Positions 52,048 through 60,533 of a stretch of 64,000 nucleotides of DNA are shown in pieces. This stretch comes from Paludibacter sp. Lineage in GTDB: Bacteria; Bacteroidota; Bacteroidia; Bacteroidales; Paludibacteraceae. Position numbers and translations under genes: made by a program. The DNA lies in contig JAMPAY010000004.1 of the NCBI GenBank assembly GCA_023666945.1, positions 1 through 64,000 on the forward strand, in the 5' to 3' direction. Below the pieces are notes generated by a model. That model searched no databases and was not told the origin of the DNA. It saw nothing but the letters and a program-made list of their open reading frames with translations. The first letter of the stretch is position 1. Every line of letters starts with the position of its first letter.

Positions 52048-53217
52048 ATGAATCAGACGGAATACAGAAAAAAGCGTATTGCCATATTGGGTAGTACGGG
52101 GTCGATAGGAACGCAAGCATTGGATGTAGTGCGTTGTAATCCGGATCGTTTTGAAATATATGCCCTATCCGCCAACAGGAGTGTTGATTTGCTCATCAAG
52201 CAGGCAAGAGAGTTTTTGCCCGAAGTGGTTTGTATTGCCGATGAACGGTGCTACGAAAGACTGAAAGAAGCATTGGCAGATATGCCGATTAAAGTGTTTG
52301 TCGGTGCCGATGCCATTGCTCAAACGGTAACGTTGCCATCGGTAGATATAGTGCTCGCATCGATGGTGGGATATGCCGGACTTTATCCTACCATTGAGGC
52401 TATCAAGCATGGTAAGACTATTGCGCTTGCCAACAAAGAAACATTGGTTGTGGCGGGTGAATTGATATGCCGATTGGCGCAGCAATATCATGCACCGATA
52501 CTCCCGGTAGATTCCGAACACTCTGCCATTTTCCAATCGTTGGCAGGAGAAGGTGATAATGCAATAGAGAAGATTTTGCTGACAGCATCGGGAGGACCTT
52601 TTCGCACCTTAAGCAAAGAACAACTGAAGGATGTTACTGCAGTACAGGCTCTGAAACATCCTAATTGGGATATGGGAGCAAAGGTGACTATTGACTCTGC
52701 CACTATGATGAATAAAGGGTTCGAGGTGATAGAAGCCAAATGGTTGTTTGGTGTGCCTGTTGACAAAATACAGGTATTGGTTCATCCGCAGAGCATTGTT
52801 CATTCTGCCGTGCAGTTTGCCGATGGAAGCATCAAAGCACAATTAGGTATGCCGGATATGCGTTTGCCCATTCAATACGCATTGGCTTATCCAGAACGCT
52901 TGCAGAGTAATTTTCCTCGTGTTGATTTCACGCAGATGAATAACCTTACTTTTGAAGCCCCCGATACGGAACGTTTTCGTAATCTTGCCTTGGCCTATCA
53001 AGCCATAGAGAGAGGAGGGAATGCGCCCTGTGTGCTGAATGCCGCCAACGAGGTAATGGTACAAGCGTTTTTAGCGGATAAAGTAGGGTTCTTGCAGATG
53101 TCGGACATAATAGAGCGTGTTATGGAAAAAGTATCGTTTGTGAAGAACCCGACGTACGAAGACTATGTGGAAACAGACACAATAGCCCGTCGCATTACCG
53201 CCGATATGTTACTATAA
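52048..53217 (+). CDS. dxr: 1-deoxy-D-xylulose 5-phosphate reductoisomerase
   Basis: A 389-residue NADPH enzyme, the second step of the non-mevalonate isoprenoid pathway. NADPH motif IAILGSTGSIGTQALDVV; KTIALANKETLVVAGEL; the metal site PVDSEHSAIFQSL; LLTASGGPFR; and HPNWDMGAKVTIDSATMMNKG with substrate ligands. The length is normal. It starts 18 nt after the M23-like gene, so they are probably co-transcribed. Confidence 0.97.
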   Translation: MNQTEYRKKRIAILGSTGSIGTQALDVVRCNPDRFEIYALSANRSVDLLIKQAREFLPEVVCIADERCYERLKEALADMPIKVFVGADAIAQTVTLPSVDIVLASMVGYAGLYPTIEAIKHGKTIALANKETLVVAGELICRLAQQYHAPILPVDSEHSAIFQSLAGEGDNAIEKILLTASGGPFRTLSKEQLKDVTAVQALKHPNWDMGAKVTIDSATMMNKGFEVIEAKWLFGVPVDKIQVLVHPQSIVHSAVQFADGSIKAQLGMPDMRLPIQYALAYPERLQSNFPRVDFTQMNNLTFEAPDTERFRNLALAYQAIERGGNAPCVLNAANEVMVQAFLADKVGFLQMSDIIERVMEKVSFVKNPTYEDYVETDTIARRITADMLL

Positions 53218-53257
53218 AAAAACGAGGATATAAATAGAATATAAGATAATCGGTATT

Positions 53258-54172
53258 ATGTTGTTGCAGACACAAATTCCCCCTGTTATATCCCCCGATT
53301 CGATACGGACAGTTACGGAAACAATCTTGGAGAAGGTGCAGACCGATCCTACTACATTTTGGCATGATTTGGGTCAATCTGCCATTCATTTCGGACTGAA
53401 GGTGTTGGCGGCATTGGTTATCTATGCGGTAGGGGCATGGCTGATCAGGCAATTGAAACAACTGCTAAAACGCATCTTTATACGTAGGAAGACGGAGGCA
53501 ACCTTGGCGTCTTTTATTACCTCTTTGGTTAGTATATCTTCTACAGTGTTGCTTATTATTGTAACGGTAGGAACGTTGGGGGTTGATACTACTTCGTTGG
53601 CAGCTTTATTGGCTGCCGGAGGTATGGCTATAGGTATGGCGTTGAGCGGTACGGTGCAGAACTTTGCAGGAGGCATCATGCTATTGGTATTCAAACCTTT
53701 TAAGGCGGGAGACTATATTGTTGCCCAAGGTTTTTCGGGTACGGTGACAGCCGTTTCTATTGTAAATACGAAGATTCGTACTACCGATAATCGTGAGATT
53801 GTGATTCCAAACGGAGCCTTATCGAACGGTACTATCGACAACTATTCGGCACAACCTTTGCGCCGGGTGGAATGGACTGTAAGTGTTGCTTATGGAGTGG
53901 ATGCCGATGAATGTATCAGTGTAATACAGAAGATATTGCATGCAGACGGTCGTATATTGGATTCAACTACAGAAGGTGTGGCTGATCCGATGGTGGCGCT
54001 TTCGAGTTTGAATGCCAACGATATTTCGTTTATAGCCCGTGTGTGGGTGCAACGGACGGATTATTGGGATGTATATTGGGCAATTAATAAAGAATTATAT
54101 ACGCAGTTGCCCCAACATGGTATGGGCTTTGCTTATCCGCATATGGATGTGACACTACTAAAGCAAGAGTAG
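53258..54172 (+). CDS. small-conductance mechanosensitive channel (MscS family)
   Basis: A 304-residue inner-membrane channel with three transmembrane helices (about residues 45-150). TM3 carries the Gly/Ala-rich pore segment LAALLAAGGMAIGMALSGTVQN followed by FAGGIMLLVFKPFKAGDYI. The cytoplasmic cage has RTTDNREIVIPNGALSNGTIDNYS. It releases solutes on osmotic downshock. It lies 40 nt after dxr and 6 nt before the Ig-like lipoprotein gene. Confidence 0.94.
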   Translation: MLLQTQIPPVISPDSIRTVTETILEKVQTDPTTFWHDLGQSAIHFGLKVLAALVIYAVGAWLIRQLKQLLKRIFIRRKTEATLASFITSLVSISSTVLLIIVTVGTLGVDTTSLAALLAAGGMAIGMALSGTVQNFAGGIMLLVFKPFKAGDYIVAQGFSGTVTAVSIVNTKIRTTDNREIVIPNGALSNGTIDNYSAQPLRRVEWTVSVAYGVDADECISVIQKILHADGRILDSTTEGVADPMVALSSLNANDISFIARVWVQRTDYWDVYWAINKELYTQLPQHGMGFAYPHMDVTLLKQE

Positions 54173-54178
54173 AATAGA

Positions 54179-56005
54179 ATGAACCGAATGTATATAAGAA
54201 GATATGCGCTTTTGAGCGGCTTGGTATTGTTGCTTGGCGGCTGTGCCAACCGTGGTACAGGACCACAAGGCGGACCAAAAGACGAGACCCCCCCAAAAGT
54301 GATGAAAGAAACCCCCTTGAACGGTTCGCTTAACTGTCAGGTGAAAGATATTCAGGTGGTGTTTGACGAATATATCCAATTGGATAATGTGGCAGACAAT
54401 GTGCTGATATCTCCTCCACAACAAAAGGCTCCGGAGGTGTCGGCAGTAGGAAAAAAACTATGGGTTCGGTTTGATGATGATTTGCAAGACTCGACCACCT
54501 ATACGATAGACTTTGGTGCGGCTATATGCGATAATAACGAGAAGAATGCTTTAGAAGGATATTCATTCTCTTTTTCGACGGGCGATGTGATTGACTCAAT
54601 GCAAATAGCCGGTATTATGCTGAATGCAGAAGACCTCAACCCGATAAGCGGTATAGTAGTGGGTATTCATACCAATTTAGACGATTCAGCATTGCAAACG
54701 CTTCCTTTTGTACGTATTGGTCGTACCAATTCGTTCGGGGAGTTCTCTATCCCGAATATGAAGCACGGTGCTTATAGAGTGTATGGTTTGCAGGATGTCA
54801 GTAGAGACTATATATGGCAACCGGGCGAGGGGTTGGCCTTGTATGATAGCATTGTTGTTCCTACGGTGCAATATAAGGCATATAACGATACATTATGGAC
54901 CGATTCGCTAACAGTGGATACCATACGTTTGGTAGAAGAATCGGTGTATGGACCTTCGGATTTGGTATTGATGTATTTCAAGGAGAACAAGCAACGGCAC
55001 TATTTTATGCGTGCGTTGCGTGAGAAACAACATTATTTCACGCTGGTGTTTGCTGCTCCGCAAGATTCGTTGCCTATTGTCAGTCCTTTAGAAGAAGATT
55101 GGTTGCAATATGCTGTCTGCCAATATAACAATACCAAAGATACGATTACCTATTGGCTTACCGATTCCATGGCAATCAAGATGGATACCATAGCCTTTGA
55201 GATGCGCTATCTGAAATCGGATTCGCTTTATCAATTGCAGCCTCAGACGGATACTGTACGTGCCGTTTACCGTGCGCCGCGGGTGAATGACAGAGCCAAA
55301 AACAAGAAAGACAAGAATAAAGAGCAGGGAAAGCCGGCATTGGAAATAAAGACCAATGCCAAGTCGCCGTTTGATATATATAACCCTTTGCGTTTGACAT
55401 TGCCTACACCTATAGTGTCGGTACAGTATGATAGTCTGCATCTGTATGAAATGGTTGATTCAGTACGTCACCCTTTGACCTTTGAATTGGTTCCTACCGA
55501 TTCCGCACACATGGTATTTGATATTTCTTTTCCATGGAAGGCGGCGACTACTTATGAGTGGGTGGTGGATAGTGCCGCGTTTACAGATATATATGGTTGT
55601 GTCAATAAGCAACAGAAAGGAAATCTGAAAGTACGTACGTTGGATGAATACTCAACATTGTTGGTAAAAGTGGAACCCTATGATGTGCGTGCAGTGATTC
55701 AGATTCTGAATGAAAAGGATGCTATTGTAAGGATGTTGCCTATTACGGAAACAGGTGCTAAGTTTGAGTATTTGAAGCCGGAGAGTTATTATATGCGGAT
55801 GTTTATTGATTGGAATGGCGACGGACAATGGACCACCGGTGATTTGCTTACTCACAGACATCCCGAACCTGTATATTATTTCCATAGCAAACTGACCCTG
55901 CGTGCCAATTGGGATTTCGAAGAAACATTCCGTTATCTGGATACTCCGATTGATATGCAGAAACCGGAAGAACTGATAAAAGACGCTAACGGAAAAAAGA
56001 AATAA
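54179..56005 (+). CDS. Ig-like (Big_5) domain lipoprotein
   Basis: A 608-residue exported lipoprotein: YALLSGLVLLLGGCANRG has a clear lipobox. It is followed by GPQGGPKDETPPKV and a Big_5/SbsA-like Ig domain (about residues 35-135; DIQVVFDEYIQLDN ... STTYTIDFG). The middle and C-terminal parts are beta-rich repeats of similar character, including a second SbsA-like strand set (ATTYEWVVDSAAF) and a Lys-rich patch near 380-395. It is one of the large conserved Bacteroidota lipoproteins of unknown role. A structural place at the cell envelope is likely. Confidence 0.85.
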   Translation: MNRMYIRRYALLSGLVLLLGGCANRGTGPQGGPKDETPPKVMKETPLNGSLNCQVKDIQVVFDEYIQLDNVADNVLISPPQQKAPEVSAVGKKLWVRFDDDLQDSTTYTIDFGAAICDNNEKNALEGYSFSFSTGDVIDSMQIAGIMLNAEDLNPISGIVVGIHTNLDDSALQTLPFVRIGRTNSFGEFSIPNMKHGAYRVYGLQDVSRDYIWQPGEGLALYDSIVVPTVQYKAYNDTLWTDSLTVDTIRLVEESVYGPSDLVLMYFKENKQRHYFMRALREKQHYFTLVFAAPQDSLPIVSPLEEDWLQYAVCQYNNTKDTITYWLTDSMAIKMDTIAFEMRYLKSDSLYQLQPQTDTVRAVYRAPRVNDRAKNKKDKNKEQGKPALEIKTNAKSPFDIYNPLRLTLPTPIVSVQYDSLHLYEMVDSVRHPLTFELVPTDSAHMVFDISFPWKAATTYEWVVDSAAFTDIYGCVNKQQKGNLKVRTLDEYSTLLVKVEPYDVRAVIQILNEKDAIVRMLPITETGAKFEYLKPESYYMRMFIDWNGDGQWTTGDLLTHRHPEPVYYFHSKLTLRANWDFEETFRYLDTPIDMQKPEELIKDANGKKK

Positions 56006-56009
56006 CGAT

Positions 56010-56714
56010 ATGGCGATAAGTAAGGAACGTTGTATCTATTTGCTGAAAGCGGAGTTTGTGAACGGGCGTACGGCTTTCGATTGGTGTTTTCTTGCGGTAG
56101 GTATATTGGTTCAGATAGTTGCTTATGTGTGGAATCCTCAGTCGTTGTTGGCTTTCGTATCAGCATTGGCAGGTATATGCAGTGTTATTTTGTGCTCACA
56201 ACGAAAGATTTCGACGTTTCTATTTGGTTTTTTGCAGGTGAGTACCTATCTATGGTTGGCGTGGCGGGAGCGTTTATATGCCGAATCGGTGCAGAATGTG
56301 TTCTACTTTATTACAATGCTATATGGGGTTTATGCGTGGAAACGCAACTATGCCATCAGTAAAGATGATTCTTCGTCGTTGGTTGCTAAACGCTTGTCGG
56401 TCAGGCTATGGGTGCTATCGACATTGCTTATAGCAGCATTGAGCATCTTCTGTGGTTGGTTGCTGGCTACTTATACCGATGATACACAGCCCTATCTGGA
56501 CGCATTTACCACAGTTCCTGCTATTTTTGCACAGATATTGATGATAACGGGTTATCGTGAGCAGTGGTTCTTCTGGTTGCTGATCGATATGGCACTCACG
56601 GTATTATGGATACGTGCAGGCAATTGGTGTATGGTGATGCAGCACGTGTTTTGGTGCGTTAATTGTGTGTATGGTTATATCGTATGGAGCAAACCTACGA
56701 CAGAACAATCGTAA
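56010..56714 (+). CDS. pnuC: nicotinamide riboside transporter PnuC
   Basis: A 234-residue membrane protein with seven hydrophobic segments. Family features include VQNVFYFITMLYGVYAWKRN, WFFWLLIDMALTVLW and the final CVNCVYGYIVWSK. It imports nicotinamide riboside for NAD synthesis. The start is 4 nt after the lipoprotein stop, so it belongs to the dxr-MscS-lipoprotein transcript. No thiamine (TPP) or NAD riboswitch was seen in front of it. Confidence 0.9.
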   Translation: MAISKERCIYLLKAEFVNGRTAFDWCFLAVGILVQIVAYVWNPQSLLAFVSALAGICSVILCSQRKISTFLFGFLQVSTYLWLAWRERLYAESVQNVFYFITMLYGVYAWKRNYAISKDDSSSLVAKRLSVRLWVLSTLLIAALSIFCGWLLATYTDDTQPYLDAFTTVPAIFAQILMITGYREQWFFWLLIDMALTVLWIRAGNWCMVMQHVFWCVNCVYGYIVWSKPTTEQS

Positions 56715-56734
56715 GGGTACGTAATGGCGATGTA

Positions 56735-57382
56735 TTAGAGATAAGGATTGGAGTTTTTCTCGTTTCCGATAGTAGTGTCGAGTCCGTGTCCCGGGTAGAC
56801 TAATGTATTGTCGGGTAGGGATAAGAGTCGTGTACGGATACTTTGGAGTAGGGTAGTCTGATTGCCTCCCGGCAAATCGCATCGTCCGATGCTTCCTGCA
56901 AAAAGTGTATCTCCCGACAATAGCAGGGGTTGTGCCTGTGGTGAAGTTATGTAGTAGCATACCCCTCCCAAGGTGTGCCCGGGGGTGGCAATTACTTGCA
57001 CCGATAAGTCGCCAACCTGCAATACATCGCCATCGGCAATGGCAATGTATTCAGTGAGCGGCGGTTCTTGCAGAGGACATCCGAATGCTGCTGCTTGTTC
57101 GGCTTGGCGGGTGAAAAGATAATGGTCGTTTGCAGACAACGAGGGGAGAACTCCATATTGCTCATAGACGAATCTTGCTCCGAGCATATGGTCGAGATGT
57201 GCGTGTGTGAGCAAGTGTAGGTGTATGGTGAGTTGTCGTTTCTCTATTTCGGCTTTTAGGCGTTGTTTTTCGCTATCCGTATAGCATCCGGCATCAATAA
57301 TAAGAGCATTTCCTTGCGTATCGGAAAGCAGGTAGGTACATTCACGAAAAGGATTGCAATAGAATGTACGAAGTTGTGCCAT
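56735..57382 (-). CDS. MBL-fold metallo-hydrolase, glyoxalase II-like
   Basis: A 215-residue hydrolase starting at ATG 57382 (MAQLRTFYCNPF); the longer frame overlaps rsmG by 50 nt and is not needed. The metal motif HAHLDHMLG is followed by a His in TPGHTLGGVCYY and an Asp in LLSGDTLFAGSIGRCDLPGG, then a C-terminal YPGHG. This is the standard set for two zinc ions. Substrates of this subgroup are thioesters such as hydroxyacylglutathione or a similar thiol. It is last of the yebC-rsmG-MBL run. Confidence 0.9.
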   Translation of the reverse strand: MAQLRTFYCNPFRECTYLLSDTQGNALIIDAGCYTDSEKQRLKAEIEKRQLTIHLHLLTHAHLDHMLGARFVYEQYGVLPSLSANDHYLFTRQAEQAAAFGCPLQEPPLTEYIAIADGDVLQVGDLSVQVIATPGHTLGGVCYYITSPQAQPLLLSGDTLFAGSIGRCDLPGGNQTTLLQSIRTRLLSLPDNTLVYPGHGLDTTIGNEKNSNPYL

Positions 57383-57395
57383 AGGGAGTTTGGTG

Positions 57396-58013
57396 TCAGA
57401 GTGGTAAATAGACTGCTTTCTTTGTTTTGAACCATTCTTCGGCAAAGAAAGATGACAACTCGGTTATTTCCGCTAATTTGCAGAAAGGTTTTGTTTCGGC
57501 ATGAAGTTCACCTCCTTTGAGACAGATTAGTCCGTTGGGTAGGGCATTCTGTTGTAGTTTAGCTATGTTCTTCTTGACGAGCCGTACCAAATCGGGCAAA
57601 GGCATTACTGCACGTGAGACAACGAAATCGAAAGTTTCTTTTACGTCCTCGATGCGTGCTTTGCGGCACTCTACGTTTTGTAGGCCAAGGCTTTTTGCAA
57701 TTTCGGTGGCCACCATGATTTTTTTTCCGATACTGTCGACCAACGTGAAATGACATTCAGGGAACATGATTGCCAAAGGAATGCCGGGAAATCCGCCTCC
57801 CGTACCGACATCGAGAATGTTGGTTCCGTTTTTGAAACGCAGTACTTTGGCAATAGCGAGTGAGTGGAGTATGTGGTGCTCGTAGAGATTGTCCATATCT
57901 TTGCGTGATATGACATTGATGCGGCTATTCCACTCGGGATAGAGAACGCCAAGAGCAGCAAACTGCTGCTCTTGCGTATCCGTTAGGGTAAAATATTTCC
58001 TAATAAGTTCCAT
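57396..58013 (-). CDS. rsmG: 16S rRNA (guanine-527-N7)-methyltransferase
   Basis: A 205-residue SAM enzyme (GidB). The SAM loop is NILDVGTGGGFPGIPLAIMF with FTLVDSIGKKI after it. The catalytic-face segments VVSRAVMPLPDLV and LICLKGGEL are conserved. It modifies the 530 loop region of 16S rRNA. It lies 31 nt after yebC, and the MBL gene starts 13 nt after its stop. Confidence 0.95.
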   Translation of the reverse strand: MELIRKYFTLTDTQEQQFAALGVLYPEWNSRINVISRKDMDNLYEHHILHSLAIAKVLRFKNGTNILDVGTGGGFPGIPLAIMFPECHFTLVDSIGKKIMVATEIAKSLGLQNVECRKARIEDVKETFDFVVSRAVMPLPDLVRLVKKNIAKLQQNALPNGLICLKGGELHAETKPFCKLAEITELSSFFAEEWFKTKKAVYLPL

Positions 58014-58044
58014 GATTCTTATTCAGAAAGCATTCTGACTATGT

Positions 58045-58761
58045 TCAGTCTGCCATATTGGTGAAGACATTTTGTACATCTTCATCGTCTTCTATTTTGT
58101 CGATGAGTTTTTGTACGGATTCTTTTTCCTCGTCGGTGAGTGTTTTGTAGTCGTTGGGTATGCGTACAAATTCTGCAGAGTTGATGTCGAATCCGTTGTC
58201 TTCGAGATATTTCTGAATCTGTGAGTAAGATTGGAAATCGCCATAGATGATGATATTTCCGTCTTCGTCTTGTCCGAGTTCGTCCACTCCATAGTCGATG
58301 AGTTCGAGTTCGAGTTCGTCAAGGTCGATACCGTCTTTGGCCGCCACCGTGAATACTGCTTTTCGGTCGAAGAGGAACTGCAAGCATCCTTGTGTACCGA
58401 GAGATCCTCCGTGTTTTGTGAAATAACTGCGGATGTTGGCAACGGTACGCATATTGTTGTCGGTAGCCGTTTCTACGAAGATGGCAATACCATGAGGACC
58501 GTATCCTTCGTAGTTGATTTCTTTGTATCCTTCGGAGGATTTGTCAGTCGCTTTTTTGATTGCTCGTTCGATATTCTCCTTAGGCATATTTTCTTTTTTG
58601 CATTGCTGAATAAGCACACGCAGACGTGGGTTTCCATCCGGATCGGGACCGCCTTCGCGTGCAGCGATGGTGATTTCTTTTCCGAGTTTGGTGAATGTAC
58701 GTGCCATGTGACCCCACCTTTTCATTTTGGTGGCTTTGCGGTATTCAAATGCTCTTCCCAT
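58045..58761 (-). CDS. yebC: YebC/PmpR (TACO1) family protein
   Basis: A 238-residue three-domain protein. N-terminus MGRAFEYRKATKMKRWGHMARTF and KEITIAAREGGPDPDGNPRL are diagnostic; the ATDKSSEGYKEINYEGYGPHGIAIFVE segment follows. The family was described as transcription regulators and more recently as a translation factor that relieves ribosome stalling. It has its own promoter on the minus strand. Confidence 0.95.
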   Translation of the reverse strand: MGRAFEYRKATKMKRWGHMARTFTKLGKEITIAAREGGPDPDGNPRLRVLIQQCKKENMPKENIERAIKKATDKSSEGYKEINYEGYGPHGIAIFVETATDNNMRTVANIRSYFTKHGGSLGTQGCLQFLFDRKAVFTVAAKDGIDLDELELELIDYGVDELGQDEDGNIIIYGDFQSYSQIQKYLEDNGFDINSAEFVRIPNDYKTLTDEEKESVQKLIDKIEDDEDVQNVFTNMAD

Positions 58762-58806
58762 ATTGTTGTAAATACTTTATTTAGAATGGTTGTCTGTTTA
58801 CGACTG

Positions 58807-58837
58807 CAAAAGTACAACTTTTTATGTAAACCGCAAA
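58807..58837 (-). promoter_or_regulatory. promoter of the yebC-rsmG operon
   Basis: On the minus strand: TTTG (complement of 58834-58837), a 19-nt spacer and TACTTTTG (complement of 58807-58814). Confidence 0.85.
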
Positions 58838-58954
58838 ATATTTGTGTACTCTCCTCACAATCTGCTTTCAACGAAACGATTCCCTGAATTGATATGTTTT
58901 GTTGAGGAATGGTTATATATCTAACGTCTGTATGGAGAGTGGGGGTATAGCTTA

Positions 58955-58985
58955 TTGCCTGTGTCAACATTTTGTTGTATCTTTG
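58955..58985 (+). promoter_or_regulatory. promoter with no coding gene behind it
   Basis: TTG at 58955-58957, a 20-nt spacer and TATCTTTG at 58978-58985. The predicted start is near 58992. The next supported frame begins only at 59344, but a strongly folded RNA lies between. Confidence 0.8.
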
Positions 58986-58991
58986 CGCTCG

Positions 58992-59270
58992 TAATCTACG
59001 CTATAGTTGTTTTTTGCAACGGTTGGGTGGGTTACAGACATATTAAAGGCGTTTATTGCGCTTTGTGTTCGATAAGACTAAATCTTCGCAACATTTTATC
59101 TACAGAGAACCAAAGTAACAATAGATGCCTACGGGTATGATTCTGTCATGCTGCGTTCTTGCAGTGTGTCATCATATCAGCGTAGGTTTCATTGTTGTTT
59201 GTTCTGTAGTAGGGATTGCGAAGCCCGAGTCTTATAACGAATGGCAAGTGGAGTCTACGTTCTTTTTGTA
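58992..59270 (+). ncRNA. candidate structured ncRNA, rod-shaped and 6S-like
   Basis: One long imperfect hairpin spans 59068-59241. From outside in: TTCGATAAGAC with GTCTTAT-aa-CGAA; CTTCGCAA (59084-59091) with TTGCGAAG (59216-59223); an 8/6-nt internal loop; CTACA/TGTAG, GAAC/GTTC, AAA/TTT and AACAAT/ATTGTT with small bulges; CCTACG (59128-59133) with CGTAGG (59181-59186); ATGAT/ATCAT; and a GCTGC/GCAGT tip. A T-rich tract (TCTTTTTG) follows at 59261. The size, rod shape and internal bubble resemble 6S RNA, and Bacteroidota have a divergent 6S form. I could not confirm family membership by sequence. Confidence 0.6.
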
Positions 59271-59299
59271 TGTTAGATTTAAGTATTTTTTTTATTAGT

Positions 59300-59335
59300 G
59301 AAAACCTATGAAAACCTATGAAAACCTATGAAAAC
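59300..59335. repeat. tandem 10-bp repeat, about 3.5 units
   Basis: GAAAACCTAT repeats three times exactly (59300-59329) and then as GAAAAC. It lies just in front of the broken leucine-rich-repeat frame. Each unit contains ATGAAAACC in a shifting frame. Confidence 0.8.
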
Positions 59336-59343
59336 AACGGTAT

Positions 59344-60239
59344 ATGCTTCATATCAGTAGTATGGAATGCAAAAAATATGAGATAGTACAGTACTCATAT
59401 ACCCCTTTAAAATCTTTAGGTGCCCAAATAAAATCATTTACTTTTGGGAACGAAGTCGAAACCATTCCCAACTATATTTGCTACGGAATGGAAAGAATAA
59501 CCTCGATAACCATTCCCGAGAGCGTCCGAGTATCGGGGAAAGGGCTTTTTATGGTTGTCGCAACTTGACATCGATAACTATTCCGAATAGTATAACGAGT
59601 ATCGGCACACTTGCTTTCCGCTACTGTGATAAGTTAGAATATAATTATTCTGATTTTGTTAGATATTTAGGTAATAGTGAGAATCCGTATGTTGCTGCAA
59701 TAGAATTTGAAAAGAGAGTATTAGATTTTATAACACCGTCGATAACTCTTAATAGCGATTGTAAAATAATTGCAAACCGAGTTTTTTGGAATTGTAGTAG
59801 TTTGACATCTGTAACGATACCTGATGGTATGACAACTATCGGTGATGAGGCTTTTGCCGATTGTACGGGATTGCAGGAAATAGTTGTGCTTGCAGAAGAA
59901 CCCCCATTCATTTCTGAAAACACCTTTCAAAATGTTTCTCGTAAAATGCCTGTCTATGTACCGGAAGAAAGCCTTGCTATCTATCAAGTGGTTGCCTATT
60001 GGTCTGAACTGAACCTTATTGGTCGTGCCGGTATGGGTGTGGAAGAAGTTACTATTGATGGTTTGCAAGTAATGGATGGTACACTGCGTATGGATACGCC
60101 TTGTGCAATTGTCGTCTATACAACGAGCGGTATTTGCCTTTTCAATGGCTTCACCGACTATCTGTCGCTCCCTGCTGCCGGTATCTATATTGTACGTTGT
60201 GGCAACAAAGTGCAGAAAATCGATGTGCCGACGCTCTAA
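59344..60239 (+). pseudogene. BspA-type leucine-rich-repeat protein, truncated and frameshifted
   Basis: Two frames make up one LRR_5 (BspA-like) protein. Frame one (59344-59568) has LGAQIKSFTFGNEVETIPNY and ERITSITIPESV. After a one-base loss near 59527-59532 the other frame continues SIGERAFYGCRNLTSITIPN through to 60239. Repeats of the TSITIPNSITSIGTLAF type are obvious. The C-terminus (CAIVVYTTSGICLFNGF ... AAGIYIVRCGNKVQKIDV) is a T9SS type A sorting tail. No signal peptide exists: a stop (59329) closes the frame upstream. Loss of the 5' end plus the frameshift indicate a dead gene, or a phase-off allele. Confidence 0.8.
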
Positions 60240-60250
60240 GCACTCTAATT

Positions 60251-60292
60251 ACACTATATAAACAGAAGACGAATATTCTGTTTATATAGTGT
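60251..60292. terminator. perfect 17-bp hairpin after the LRR gene
   Basis: 60251-60267 pairs exactly with 60276-60292 around an 8-nt loop, followed by GAATTTATTCC. Two more hairpins follow before the convergent OmpA gene. Confidence 0.75.
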
Positions 60293-60331
60293 GAATTTAT
60301 TCCTCCAAAGGACCATTATTCGTGGATTCAA

Positions 60332-60377
60332 AGATATAGTGTAGCAACCTTATAAATACCTACACTATATCTTTTTA
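60332..60377 (+). terminator. second hairpin terminator between convergent genes
   Basis: A 13-bp perfect stem (60332-60344 with 60360-60372), 15-nt loop, followed by a T run. Its stem contains the same TATAGTGT core as the hairpin at 60251. Confidence 0.75.
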
Positions 60378-60437
60378 CTTACAGTTATTAGATGTTCTGA
60401 TTAGGTTTTATGTAACTCTTAATGCCCCATTTTCAGC

Positions 60438-60476
60438 AACGACGCCTGCCCCTTTATGGAGGGAGCAGGCGTCGTT
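60438..60476. terminator. GC-rich hairpin downstream of the OmpA gene
   Basis: A 12-bp perfect stem (60438-60449 with 60465-60476). It probably protects or ends the minus-strand OmpA transcript. It has no T tract on either strand. Confidence 0.6.
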
Positions 60477-60533
60477 GTTGATACTATGCGTCTTTACGCT
60501 AAGTCTTGTTCCGCTGTATTCTACAACCTGTTT

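Noticed and set aside
59125..59298. 57-residue frame starting MPTGMILSCCVLAV
   Set aside because: It overlaps the strongly paired part of the candidate structured RNA and shows no signal-peptide or family logic.
59300..59335. Possible CRISPR array
   Set aside because: The unit is only 10 bp and there are no spacers.
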